Source: an uncultured Oscillospiraceae bacterium
GTDB lineage: Bacteria > Bacillota_A > Clostridia > Oscillospirales > Oscillospiraceae
Length of the DNA stretch: 8,888 nucleotides
Assembly (NCBI GenBank): GCA_900770015.1
Contig: CAAGIU010000512.1
Span: 1 to 8,888, forward strand
Direction of reading: 5' to 3'
In this document: positions 1-5,659 of the stretch, piece by piece
Position numbering within the stretch: position 1 is the stretch's first letter
How the letters are laid out: the number at the start of each line of letters is the position of its first letter
Made by a program: the position numbers and the translations under genes
Notes under the pieces: model-generated
Told to the model about the DNA's origin: nothing
Databases searched by the model: none
The model's input: the letters and a program-made list of their open reading frames with translations, nothing else

Positions 1-6
1 CTGACA

Positions 7-25
7 GCTCCCTCCCAGAGGGAGC
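7..25. repeat. Short intergenic hairpin
   Basis: An 8-bp perfect inverted repeat (GCTCCCTC, loop CCA, GAGGGAGC) lies at the window edge. On the minus strand it reads as a GC-rich stem with no clear U-run after it, so it is not a convincing terminator for a leftward transcript. On the plus strand it could end an upstream gene that lies outside the window, but only CCTTG follows. Hairpins of this look are common between genes in gut Clostridia (general knowledge, not tested here). The rest of 26-136 shows no gene or motif I can name. Confidence 0.4.
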
Positions 26-136
26 CTTGCGCACGCCGTTCGATACCCGGTTCCATGCGACGCACAGACAAATTACAATTTGGCAAAGCAAATCAGCAGC
101 AGGTGGGAAACAGCATCCGCCAGTGCAAATTCTTCC

Positions 137-165
137 TTGTACATCTCTCCGGGATATGCTAAAAT
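137..165 (+). promoter_or_regulatory. Extended -10 promoter for the flavoprotein gene
   Basis: A -10 box TAAAAT (160-165, five of six consensus bases) is preceded by TGC, giving the extended -10 TGnTAnnnT pattern. Seventeen bases upstream sits a weak -35, TTGTAC (137-142). Transcription would begin near 172, leaving a leader of about 44 bases before the start codon at 216. Placement is from the sequence only. Confidence 0.55.
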
Positions 166-215
166 GAAACAAAAACGGGGCGGCAGGACGCTCCGAACCG
201 GAAAGGATGGGAATT

Positions 216-833
216 ATGAAAGTATTGATGGTCAACGGCTCCCCCAATGCCCACGGCAATACCGCCATGGCTCTGGAGGAAATGCGCAGGGTCTTCCGGG
301 AAGAGGGCATCGAGACGGAGCTGGTCCATGTGGGTCACCGGGACATCCGGGGCTGCATCGGCTGCCGGAGCTGCAAGAAAACCGGAAAATGCGTATTCGA
401 CGATCTCGTCAACGCCACCGCTAAAAGCTTTGAAGAGGCTGACGGCATTGTGATTGGCTCCCCTGTCTACTATGCCAGCGCCAACGCCACCCTGGTTGCC
501 TTCCTGGACCGGCTGTTCTATTCCACGCCCTTTGACAAAACCATGAAGGTGGGCGCCAGTGTGGTTGCAGCCCGGCGGGGCGGCCTGTCTGCCACCTTCG
601 ACCAGCTGAATAAGTTCTTCACCATCTCCGGCATGCCCATCGCCTCCAGCCAGTACTGGAACAGCATCCACGGCGGAGCTCCCGGCCAGGCTTCCGAGGA
701 CCCCGAGGGTCTGCAGACCATGCGGGTGCTGGCCAGAAACATGAGCTTCCTCATGAAGAGCATCGCCCTGGGCAGGGAGAAGTATGGTCTGCCCGAAAAA
801 GAGGAACATGTCTTCACCAATTTTGTCCGATAA
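216..833 (+). CDS. Flavodoxin-like FMN oxidoreductase, NADPH-dependent FMN reductase / iron-sulfur flavoprotein type
   Basis: This 205-residue cytosolic protein has a flavodoxin-like fold. Residues 3-16 form the first beta strand and FMN-phosphate loop (VLMVNGSPN, then HGNT). A second flavin-contacting loop, GSPVYYAS, is at 81-88. Four cysteines at 47, 50, 53 and 59 (C-x2-C-x2-C-x5-C) follow the second strand. In iron-sulfur flavoproteins such a compact motif holds a 4Fe-4S cluster, so an electron-transfer or reductase role is likely. The electron donor and substrate cannot be read. I chose ATG 216 over the in-frame ATG at 207 because an AAAGGATGGG ribosome site covers 203-212 and the family's usual start is M-K-x-L. 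The gene stands alone, with its own promoter and terminator. Assignment to the superfamily is firm; the exact enzyme is not. Confidence 0.85.
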   Translation: MKVLMVNGSPNAHGNTAMALEEMRRVFREEGIETELVHVGHRDIRGCIGCRSCKKTGKCVFDDLVNATAKSFEEADGIVIGSPVYYASANATLVAFLDRLFYSTPFDKTMKVGASVVAARRGGLSATFDQLNKFFTISGMPIASSQYWNSIHGGAPGQASEDPEGLQTMRVLARNMSFLMKSIALGREKYGLPEKEEHVFTNFVR

Positions 834-860
834 GCAGCAAATATGCCCCATACCCACAAA

Positions 861-887
861 AAAACTGCCTCAGATCGAGGCAGTTTT
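861..887. terminator. Bidirectional Rho-independent terminator
   Basis: An 11-bp perfect stem (AAAACTGCCTC / GAGGCAGTTTT) encloses a 5-base loop. On the plus strand it ends the flavoprotein transcript with a TTTTCTT tail. On the minus strand the stem runs into seven T residues, a stronger tail, so it was probably also the terminator of the leftward operon whose last gene ends at 1054. The foldback repeat at 893-1053 now separates it from that gene. Confidence 0.85.
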
Positions 888-892
888 CTTAT

Positions 893-1053
893 GGCAACAC
901 CGCTTAGGTGGGCGCTGCGGGCTTCGGCGGTTCTTTTGCCCCAATCGTGCAGTATGAAAAATGGGAAATACACAAGTATTCCCGCATTTTCCATACTTTC
1001 GCTTGGGTCAAAATATCTCGCCGAATCTCCTTGCCCCATTATGCGGTGTTGCC
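893..1053 (-). repeat. MITE-like foldback element, copy 1
   Basis: This 161-bp non-coding element is bounded by perfect 11-bp terminal inverted repeats (GGCAACACCGC at 893-903, GCGGTGTTGCC at 1043-1053). The bases TTAT lie directly outside both ends (889-892 and 1054-1057), consistent with a short target-site duplication. The interior is also largely self-complementary: TTCGGCG/CGCCGAA, AGTATG/CATACT, AAAATG/CATTTT and GGGAATAC/GTATTTCCC pair in order, so the whole unit can fold into one long imperfect hairpin. A nearly identical copy in the opposite orientation lies at 8724-8875. No transposase is encoded. Open frames across it appear spurious. Copy orientation is given relative to copy 2. 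Confidence 0.85.
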
Positions 1054-1944
1054 TTATTTTTGAGAAAAGCAGAGCACAATGGTCAGATATCCGTCTTCGA
1101 ATTCGGCTTCGATGGTGCCCCCCATCCGTTCGGTCAGGGTTCTGGCAATGGAAAGTCCCAAACCTGTAGAATTCCGGCTGGCTTCCACCGTATAGAATCG
1201 GTCAAACAATCTGCCGACTGTAACAGCATTTAGATTGCCTGCTGTATTGCGGAATCTAACGCATCCGTTCTTATCCATGGCTACGGACAGATCACCGTCA
1301 GAGTATTTCAGCGCATTGCTGATGATATTGGAGAAGATACGGTTGACCGCACCTTCATCCAGTTCACGATAAAACGGTTCCTCTGGCAATTCGATTTCCG
1401 GTTGGATGCCTTTTTCCTGCATGACCGCATAGAAAGACAGCAAGCTTTCCTCCAATGCCCGGACAACATCCATGCGTTCCGGCTTTAGCTCCTGCGAGGA
1501 TGTAACCATGCTGTATCGGAACAGTTCTTCCGTCAGATTCTTTAGGACTTCTGTTCTGTTCTGGATTTGGGAAAGATAACGCTGAACAGTTTCGCTCTTT
1601 TCCTCACGCTCCAACAAATCGAGATAACCGTTGATTGCGGTCAGCGGTGTTCTCAGATCATGTGAAATGTTGGTAACAGCTTCTTTTAGTTCCAGATCGC
1701 CCTGTTGGTAACGATGGCGTTCCTTGCGGAGTAGTCGAAGCTGGGTATTGATGTCAGCCGCCAGCTTTCGCATATAAGGGTCACGGGTAGAAATGTCAAT
1801 AAGGGTGTTGGTATCTGCTGTCAATCGGTCATGGAACGCATCACGAATTTCCTGTGCCGACTTGCGCAGAAACCAGACCTTTGCAACAAGCACAAAGATA
1901 ATCAGAAGCAATAATCCGATGATGATTAACAGCAGCTGTTCCAT
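1054..1944 (-). CDS. Sensor histidine kinase with a single membrane helix, lantibiotic/bacitracin-resistance type
   Basis: This 296-residue membrane-bound kinase should phosphorylate the OmpR-type regulator encoded at 4368-5033. One hydrophobic helix (about 3-23) sits at the extreme N-terminus with no extracellular sensor domain. A helical linker (about 24-85) follows. The H-box is NISHDLRTP with phospho-acceptor His95, the N-box surrounds Asn206/Asn210 (NIISNALKYS), and LFDRFY (246-251) and the ATP-lid motif TGLGLS (260-265) follow. No DxG G1 motif is seen; N-T-A (233-235) stands near that place, a variant I associate with this kinase subgroup. The start is supported by AAGGAG five bases upstream. 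It lies 9 bases after the permease gene, so it is co-transcribed. Because it has almost no external part, the signal is probably sensed in the membrane or through the adjacent ABC transporter (inference). Its TAA stop abuts the foldback repeat. Confidence 0.88.
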   Translation of the reverse strand: MEQLLLIIIGLLLLIIFVLVAKVWFLRKSAQEIRDAFHDRLTADTNTLIDISTRDPYMRKLAADINTQLRLLRKERHRYQQGDLELKEAVTNISHDLRTPLTAINGYLDLLEREEKSETVQRYLSQIQNRTEVLKNLTEELFRYSMVTSSQELKPERMDVVRALEESLLSFYAVMQEKGIQPEIELPEEPFYRELDEGAVNRIFSNIISNALKYSDGDLSVAMDKNGCVRFRNTAGNLNAVTVGRLFDRFYTVEASRNSTGLGLSIARTLTERMGGTIEAEFEDGYLTIVLCFSQK

Positions 1945-1953
1945 ATAAACTCC

Positions 1954-2778
1954 TTATCGAATATCTCTTTTGCGGAACGGGATATAACCTGCAACTGTGG
2001 CAATGATCAGCATAATCAGAGAAAAGGCAGGCCAGCGGGCGGCTCTTTCAAATTCTAAATTGTTCAGCTGAATGGTTTGCCCTGTGGGCAAAATATCCGC
2101 AATCAGCTCATAAATCATTCGCTGCGTACCGTCAACATAGGCAGGATTCTCGACCAAATCGCCAAACTGAACACCGTTCTCCGCTGTGATGACAACGTTC
2201 GAGTAGGTCATGGGTTCTTCTGCCAGTGCATTGATGCAGAAGGATGCCACTAACAAAATGGCAAACAGAAAAGCGATGGAAACAACAAGAGAAGCAGCCA
2301 TGGAGCCAACATTCATGCTGATCGCTGTAAACATAGCTGAGAAAACAGAAGCAATCAACACACAGCAGAACATCAAGAGGACGAATTCATGCCAACTGGA
2401 CTGAAATTCCAGGGAAAGCAAAAGTCCAAATGATGCTGAAACCAGCAACATAATTCCCAACAGGATCATGGATGCTGCCATGCAAGTGATATATTCGGCA
2501 AAATATACCTGTGTACGACTGTAGCCTACTATAAATTTGTTTCGGATGGTATGTTCCTCATATTCCGTTCCCAGGCGCATACTGATAAAAAGCGCAAGCA
2601 AAAAGCCACTCATGGGAAGCATACAGAAAATCATATCTTCAACACAAATCTGGGCTTTGGCAGCTTCATTACTTCCAATCCAGTTACAAACAGAGCCGAT
2701 GCTCATAATCAAAAAGAGAAACCAGAATATTTTCTCTTTCCAAAGGCGAAAAAAACTTGCAGTTATCAGTTTACGCAT
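1954..2778 (-). CDS. ABC-2 type transporter permease
   Basis: This 274-residue integral membrane protein is the partner of the ATPase encoded just upstream. About six hydrophobic segments can be seen (roughly 17-37, 48-67, 98-122, 131-155, 160-182 and 250-266). A polar, presumably external loop of about 65 residues lies before the last helix. The tail ends in the basic FRKRDIR typical of ABC-2 permeases. The start is ATG 2778, preceded by GGGAGGTGG; a longer in-frame reading adds 32 charged residues translated from the ATPase gene and is rejected. The start overlaps the ATPase stop by 8 bases, indicating translational coupling. With the ATPase and two-component system, export or detoxification of a membrane-active peptide is the likeliest job. 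The substrate is inferred, not visible. Confidence 0.85.
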   Translation of the reverse strand: MRKLITASFFRLWKEKIFWFLFLIMSIGSVCNWIGSNEAAKAQICVEDMIFCMLPMSGFLLALFISMRLGTEYEEHTIRNKFIVGYSRTQVYFAEYITCMAASMILLGIMLLVSASFGLLLSLEFQSSWHEFVLLMFCCVLIASVFSAMFTAISMNVGSMAASLVVSIAFLFAILLVASFCINALAEEPMTYSNVVITAENGVQFGDLVENPAYVDGTQRMIYELIADILPTGQTIQLNNLEFERAARWPAFSLIMLIIATVAGYIPFRKRDIR

Positions 2779-3685
2779 TGCTGCCACCTCCCACGAGGGA
2801 GATATAGTAGCTCTCCAGACTTTCGTCCTTTTCCTGCATAGAAAGCACTTCACAGTTTTCTTTTGCAAGTGCAACGGTCAGTTTGGTCACGTTGATTTTT
2901 GCGAACACATCGGCAGTGGTGGCGGAGATGATCTTATATTCCAGATTCATGGAATCCAGAACACGAGCCAGAGCAACGGTGTCGCTGACTTCCATGCGGA
3001 CACATTTACGGCAGGCTGCGTCCAGTTCCTCGGCACTCAGTTCCTTTACCATGCGTCCGTTGTCGATGATACCGTAATGGGTCGCCAGACGGGAAAGCTC
3101 GTCCAGAATGTGACTGGAAATCAGAACAGTGATCTGTCTTTCTCGATTCAGTTTCAAAATCAGCTCACGCATTTCCACAATGCCCTGGGGGTCAAGACCA
3201 TTTACAGGCTCGTCCAGAACAAGGAAGTCGGGATCACCGGCTAATGCGATGGCAATGCCCAGACGCTGCTTCATGCCCAGGGAGAAATTCTTTGCTTTCT
3301 TCTTTCTGGTATTCTCCAAGCCCACCAGCTTCAGCAGTTCGGGAATGCCTTCATAAGACGGCAGACCGAGAATCAGATACTGCTGCTTCAGGTTTTCCTC
3401 CGCAGTCATATCCATGTAGATGGACGGTGTTTCCACCACCGCACCCATACGGCGGCGGGACTTGATAATGTCCTTGCTGTCATTGCGGATGCCATACAGA
3501 GAAAAGCTGCCGGAAGTCGGTTCCTGCAATCCGCAGATTAGGCGGATCAGGGTTGTCTTACCGGCACCGTTCTTTCCCACGAAGCCATAGATGGAGCCTT
3601 TGGGAACGTTCATGGATAGACCCGACAGAGCCTGAAAGTTTTTATACTTTTTTGTCAGGCTGTTTGTTTGCAAAATATAGTTCAT
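2771..3685 (-). CDS. ABC transporter ATP-binding protein, BcrA/LanF-like
   Basis: This 304-residue cytosolic ATPase energises the permease encoded downstream. The Walker A is GKNGAGKTT (37-45, Lys43), the signature is FSLGMKQR (134-141), the Walker B is FLVLDEP (154-160, Asp158/Glu159) and the switch His is His192 in SSH. Where most ABC ATPases have the Q-loop glutamine, this one reads VVETPSIY with Glu85. A glutamate there (the E-loop) is known from lantibiotic-immunity transporters of the LanF group. Beyond about residue 215 there is a roughly 90-residue accessory domain usual for the bacitracin/lantibiotic family. The start is supported by AAAGGAGG 9 bases upstream. The phased repeats at 3728-3769 lie directly before it, so induction by the linked response regulator is plausible. 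Confidence 0.9.
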   Translation of the reverse strand: MNYILQTNSLTKKYKNFQALSGLSMNVPKGSIYGFVGKNGAGKTTLIRLICGLQEPTSGSFSLYGIRNDSKDIIKSRRRMGAVVETPSIYMDMTAEENLKQQYLILGLPSYEGIPELLKLVGLENTRKKKAKNFSLGMKQRLGIAIALAGDPDFLVLDEPVNGLDPQGIVEMRELILKLNRERQITVLISSHILDELSRLATHYGIIDNGRMVKELSAEELDAACRKCVRMEVSDTVALARVLDSMNLEYKIISATTADVFAKINVTKLTVALAKENCEVLSMQEKDESLESYYISLVGGGSNA

Positions 3686-3711
3686 AGTGTGTTACCTCCT
3701 TTGATGACCTA

Positions 3712-3717
3712 AGTGTA
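3712..3717 (-). promoter_or_regulatory. Candidate -10 box of the ABC-kinase operon
   Basis: On the minus strand TACACT (four of six consensus bases) lies 26 bases before the ATPase ATG. At the normal 17-base spacing the -35 place reads CCACTT, which is poor. That fits a promoter needing an activator bound over the -35 region, where the phased TTGAC repeats lie. Placement is an inference from spacing. Confidence 0.4.
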
Positions 3718-3727
3718 GCAGGCAAAG

Positions 3728-3769
3728 GTCAAGAAAGTGGTCAAGAAAAACGTCAAGATTTGGTCAAGA
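3728..3769 (-). promoter_or_regulatory. Four phased TTGAC direct repeats, candidate response-regulator operator
   Basis: GTCAAGA occurs perfectly four times on the plus strand, starting at 3728, 3740, 3752 and 3763 (TCTTGAC in the direction of the ABC operon). The spacings of 12, 12 and 11 bases place all four on one face of the helix. OmpR-family regulators bind direct repeats at about 11-bp spacing, and the SpaR/NisR lantibiotic regulators use related TTGAT/ATGAT pentamers. Four units would hold two regulator dimers. The site sits just upstream of the weak -10 at 3712-3717, so activation is more likely than repression. The regulator encoded at 4368-5033 is the obvious candidate ligand. Confidence 0.65.
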
Positions 3770-3840
3770 TTTTCCTGTACTGAACGGGATAAGGTGAAAA
3801 CTGAAATTTTCTGTTTCCTATAAATGGTTCTTTGGTAGCA

Positions 3841-4335
3841 TCACAACTGCTTGATTTCATTTGCAATCATAGCCACCGTTTTTTCATTGGTATCAATTTT
3901 AATCGTGTTTAATGTTTGATACATCGGTATTCTTGCTACACTTCTTTCAATTACATCCTCGGCACGAATACCTCTTTCCACATCCGTAGTTAATCTCTTA
4001 TGCAAACTGGCTTCATCAGCAATAAGCGAAATACATTTCACCTCACAGTTTTGTGTATCCAGCTTTTCCAAGATAGAATCTATGATAGACTGTTGATGCA
4101 TTACCCAGCAGAAAATCACATTTTCATAAGCAGAGCAATGCAAAAAGTTATTTAGTAAGTAACAAATATTATCTGTCACCATTGCTTTGGTTTCATTGGT
4201 TACTTGGAAAGGGTTTGCGTCCCAACACCAATCCCCATCAAGAAATACGCTATTGGATAAATCAGATTTTAGTTGCTGGCTAACAGCAGTTTTGCCAACT
4301 CCCATTGTTCCGCCAATTATATATAAGTTTTTCAT
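3841..4335 (-). CDS. P-loop kinase-like NTPase of unknown substrate
   Basis: This 164-residue protein belongs to the P-loop kinase-like NTPases. It begins MKNLYIIGG and carries a Walker A at residues 9-16 (GTMGVGKT, Lys15). An acidic and aromatic stretch (LDGDWCWD, 32-39) resembles the substrate-proximal Asp region of small-molecule kinases. A later basic region holds KRLTTDVERGIR, which may form the lid. Length fits nucleotide, gluconate or antibiotic phosphotransferase-like kinases, but the substrate cannot be told. It sits between the response regulator (32 bases upstream) and the ABC operon (155 bases downstream). Its base composition is clearly more AT-rich than its neighbours and its codons favour A/T endings, which suggests recent acquisition. 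An AGGTGA site lies six bases before ATG 4335. It has no visible promoter and probably depends on read-through from the regulator. Confidence 0.75.
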   Translation of the reverse strand: MKNLYIIGGTMGVGKTAVSQQLKSDLSNSVFLDGDWCWDANPFQVTNETKAMVTDNICYLLNNFLHCSAYENVIFCWVMHQQSIIDSILEKLDTQNCEVKCISLIADEASLHKRLTTDVERGIRAEDVIERSVARIPMYQTLNTIKIDTNEKTVAMIANEIKQL

Positions 4336-4367
4336 ATCCTCTCACCTAAAACTTCAAATTTTCTTTA

Positions 4368-5033
4368 TTATCGCTCTGCGAGTTTGAAGCCAATCCCCCA
4401 AACTGTTTCGATATAATCCACTCCGTTGACATCCTGCATCTTTTTACGAAGATTGCTGATGTGCTGTTTCAAAGAACGCTCGGTGCAGTCAGGTGTGTCC
4501 AGACTGATTCTGTCCAGCAGAACACTCTTGGCAATGACCTGTTTCGGATTCTCCATCAACAGCTTCAAAATGGCATACTCTGTTCGGGTCAGCTTCACTG
4601 CCTGTCCCTGTACTGTCAGAGAAAGGGACATCATATCCAACACCAGATCGCCAACGGAAAGGGATTTGATTTCCTCATGCTGTTCTGCCTTACGAAGCTG
4701 AACAGTAATACGGGCAAGAAGTTCCTTTGTGTCAAAAGGCTTCGTCATGTAATCGGCTGCACCGCCCAGCAGAAGATTTACTTTATCCTGCACATCCACC
4801 TTTGCGCTGAGAACAATAACCGGGATGTTCTCAATGTGGGGCAGCACTTCCTCACCGGAAAGTCCCGGCAGCATCAGATCCAACAGAATCAGATCCGGCC
4901 GGTTCCGTTCCAGAAGCAGCAGCGCCTCCGTCCCCGAATACGCCCGCGCAACGGCATACCCCTCCCGGTTTAGAAGCTCCGCCAGCACATTGCCGATATG
5001 CACATCGTCATCAATGACTGCAATTGTTTTCAC
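4368..5033 (-). CDS. OmpR/PhoB-family response regulator
   Basis: This 221-residue DNA-binding regulator has an N-terminal receiver domain (about 1-115) and a C-terminal winged-helix domain (about 125-219). The receiver shows the acidic cluster Asp8-Asp10, phospho-acceptor Asp52 in LLDLMLPG, Ser76 and Lys98-Pro99. The winged helix contains the typical LTRTEYAILKLL and HISNLRKKM stretches and ends in the family's ETVWGIGFKL. The start codon is GTG at 5033, with an AAGAGGT site upstream. It is driven by a near-consensus promoter at 5066-5094. Its cognate kinase is almost certainly the one at 1054-1944, although the P-loop gene and the ABC genes separate them. Its likely target is the repeat array at 3728-3769 (inference). 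Confidence 0.92.
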   Translation of the reverse strand: MKTIAVIDDDVHIGNVLAELLNREGYAVARAYSGTEALLLLERNRPDLILLDLMLPGLSGEEVLPHIENIPVIVLSAKVDVQDKVNLLLGGAADYMTKPFDTKELLARITVQLRKAEQHEEIKSLSVGDLVLDMMSLSLTVQGQAVKLTRTEYAILKLLMENPKQVIAKSVLLDRISLDTPDCTERSLKQHISNLRKKMQDVNGVDYIETVWGIGFKLAER

Positions 5034-5052
5034 CTTGGTACCTCTTTTTCAT

Positions 5053-5081
5053 GGATTATTTCACCATTATAACGGTAATCC
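5053..5081. promoter_or_regulatory. Inverted repeat over the regulator's -10 box
   Basis: GGATTA (5053-5058) and TAATCC (5076-5081) form a 6-bp inverted repeat with arm centres 23 bases apart, enclosing the -10 box at 5066-5071. This geometry would suit a dimeric repressor or an autoregulator, but six-base arms can occur by chance. No known consensus is matched. Confidence 0.25.
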
Positions 5082-5094
5082 GGTCGTTTTTCAA
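5066..5094 (-). promoter_or_regulatory. Sigma-70/SigA promoter of the response regulator
   Basis: On the minus strand TTGAAA (5089-5094) and a perfect TATAAT (5066-5071) are separated by exactly 17 bases. Transcription would start near 5059, giving a leader of about 25 bases with an AAGAGGT ribosome site before the GTG. This predicts strong, largely constitutive expression of the regulator unless the flanking inverted repeat is bound. Confidence 0.8.
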
Positions 5095-5182
5095 GGCATA
5101 CGGCCAGGACGCCCGTTCCGGGAAGGAAGCGCATTTCTTCACCCTGACCCTCTGTTTTCTGAATGATTTGTAAAGAAATTGT

Positions 5183-5205
5183 GTCAATCCGAATTTTTCA
5201 TTGAC
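5183..5205. promoter_or_regulatory. Candidate operator before the metal-uptake operon
   Basis: GTCAAT (5183-5188) and ATTGAC (5200-5205) form a perfect 6-bp inverted repeat with an 11-base spacer. The right arm overlaps the -35 hexamer at 5201-5206. Metal-uptake operons of this kind are usually repressed by Zur, AdcR or a DtxR-family protein. This sequence does not match the published Zur or AdcR box as I know them, so the regulator is unknown. Confidence 0.3.
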
Positions 5206-5228
5206 TTTTCCGCAAATTCGATTATACT
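5201..5228 (+). promoter_or_regulatory. Promoter of the metal-uptake operon
   Basis: TTGACT (5201-5206, five of six) and TATACT (5223-5228, five of six) are 16 bases apart. Transcription would begin near 5235, about 29 bases before ATG 5264. It is a strong-looking promoter, so control is more likely by repression than by activation. Confidence 0.8.
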
Positions 5229-5263
5229 GGGGTTCAAGAAAAACAGGAAAGGAGTTGGGATAT

Positions 5264-5560
5264 ATGCGTCAGTCCATGCGCCGGGTGGTTCTGCTGGTGG
5301 CCGTGGTGTTTGCCGCAGCGCTGATTTGCTCCGCATTTCTGATGGGCTTTGCCGCCGGGCACAGCTGCCACCATGAAAACTGCCAGATCTGCGCCGTTGT
5401 CAGCCTTTGCCGGTCCGTAATCAAAGCATTGGCCGCAGTGACTGCACTGGCACTTTGGGGACAGACGGCTCTTTGCCTGGGCGCAGTCTGTCTGCGCGAA
5501 TTTGCCCGGCTGCCGCTGCTTCCCACTCCCGTTTCCACCAAAGTCAAGCTCTCCAATTAA
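5264..5560 (+). CDS. Small two-helix membrane protein with Cys/His cluster, first gene of the metal operon
   Basis: This is a 98-residue protein that I do not recognise by name. A basic N-terminus (MRQSMRR) leads into a first hydrophobic helix (about 8-30). A short polar loop holds His33, Cys35, His36, His37, Cys40 and Cys43 (HSCHHENCQIC), and a second hydrophobic helix runs about 44-77. By the positive-inside rule both ends would be cytosolic and the Cys/His loop external. The motif could bind zinc, and the gene leads a zinc-type uptake operon, so a metal-capture, transfer or sensing role is plausible (inference). A longer in-frame reading from TTG 5201 is rejected because ATG 5264 follows AAAGGAG (5248-5254) and the promoter covers the earlier codon. 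The next gene begins 99 bases downstream. Confidence 0.75.
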   Translation: MRQSMRRVVLLVAVVFAAALICSAFLMGFAAGHSCHHENCQICAVVSLCRSVIKALAAVTALALWGQTALCLGAVCLREFARLPLLPTPVSTKVKLSN

Positions 5561-5641
5561 GAATCGTCTCACCTGGGGATTGGTCTGCCCTTTTGACCGA
5601 TCGCCTGGGATTTTTGCGCCCATTTTGGGTTTTGATTCTTA
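5558..5641 (+). other. Leader before the binding-protein gene with wide inverted repeat
   Basis: The 99-base gap between the small membrane protein and the binding-protein gene is flanked by an 8-bp inverted repeat, TAAGAATC (5558-5565) and GATTCTTA (5634-5641). Pairing of the arms would close a long loop just before the GGAGG site at 5645-5649. It could be a translational control element or chance. No known riboswitch is recognised and no terminator is seen. Confidence 0.25.
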
Positions 5642-5659
5642 TTTGGAGGCTTTTTATTT

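Noticed and set aside
159..857. 232-residue minus-strand open frame opposite the flavoprotein gene
   Set aside because: It is a shadow of the flavoprotein coding sequence and lacks any motif or ribosome site.
961..1233. Open frame across foldback copy 1 and the kinase 3' end, encoding a peptide with FPHFPYFRLGQN
   Set aside because: It runs antisense through the kinase gene and through the repeat. A near-identical peptide arises from copy 2, which shows it is a by-product of the repeated DNA; there is no ribosome site.
2779..2874. N-terminal 32-residue extension of the ABC permease
   Set aside because: These codons lie inside the ATPase gene in another frame; a strong ribosome site precedes ATG 2778 and the shorter protein begins like other ABC-2 permeases.
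3728..3769. Short CRISPR-like array
   Set aside because: The repeats are only 7 bases with 4-5 base spacers and lie in a promoter region; this is an operator pattern, not CRISPR.
5558..5659. Riboswitch before the metal-binding protein gene
   Set aside because: No conserved riboswitch core is recognisable and the gap is short; only one wide inverted repeat is visible.
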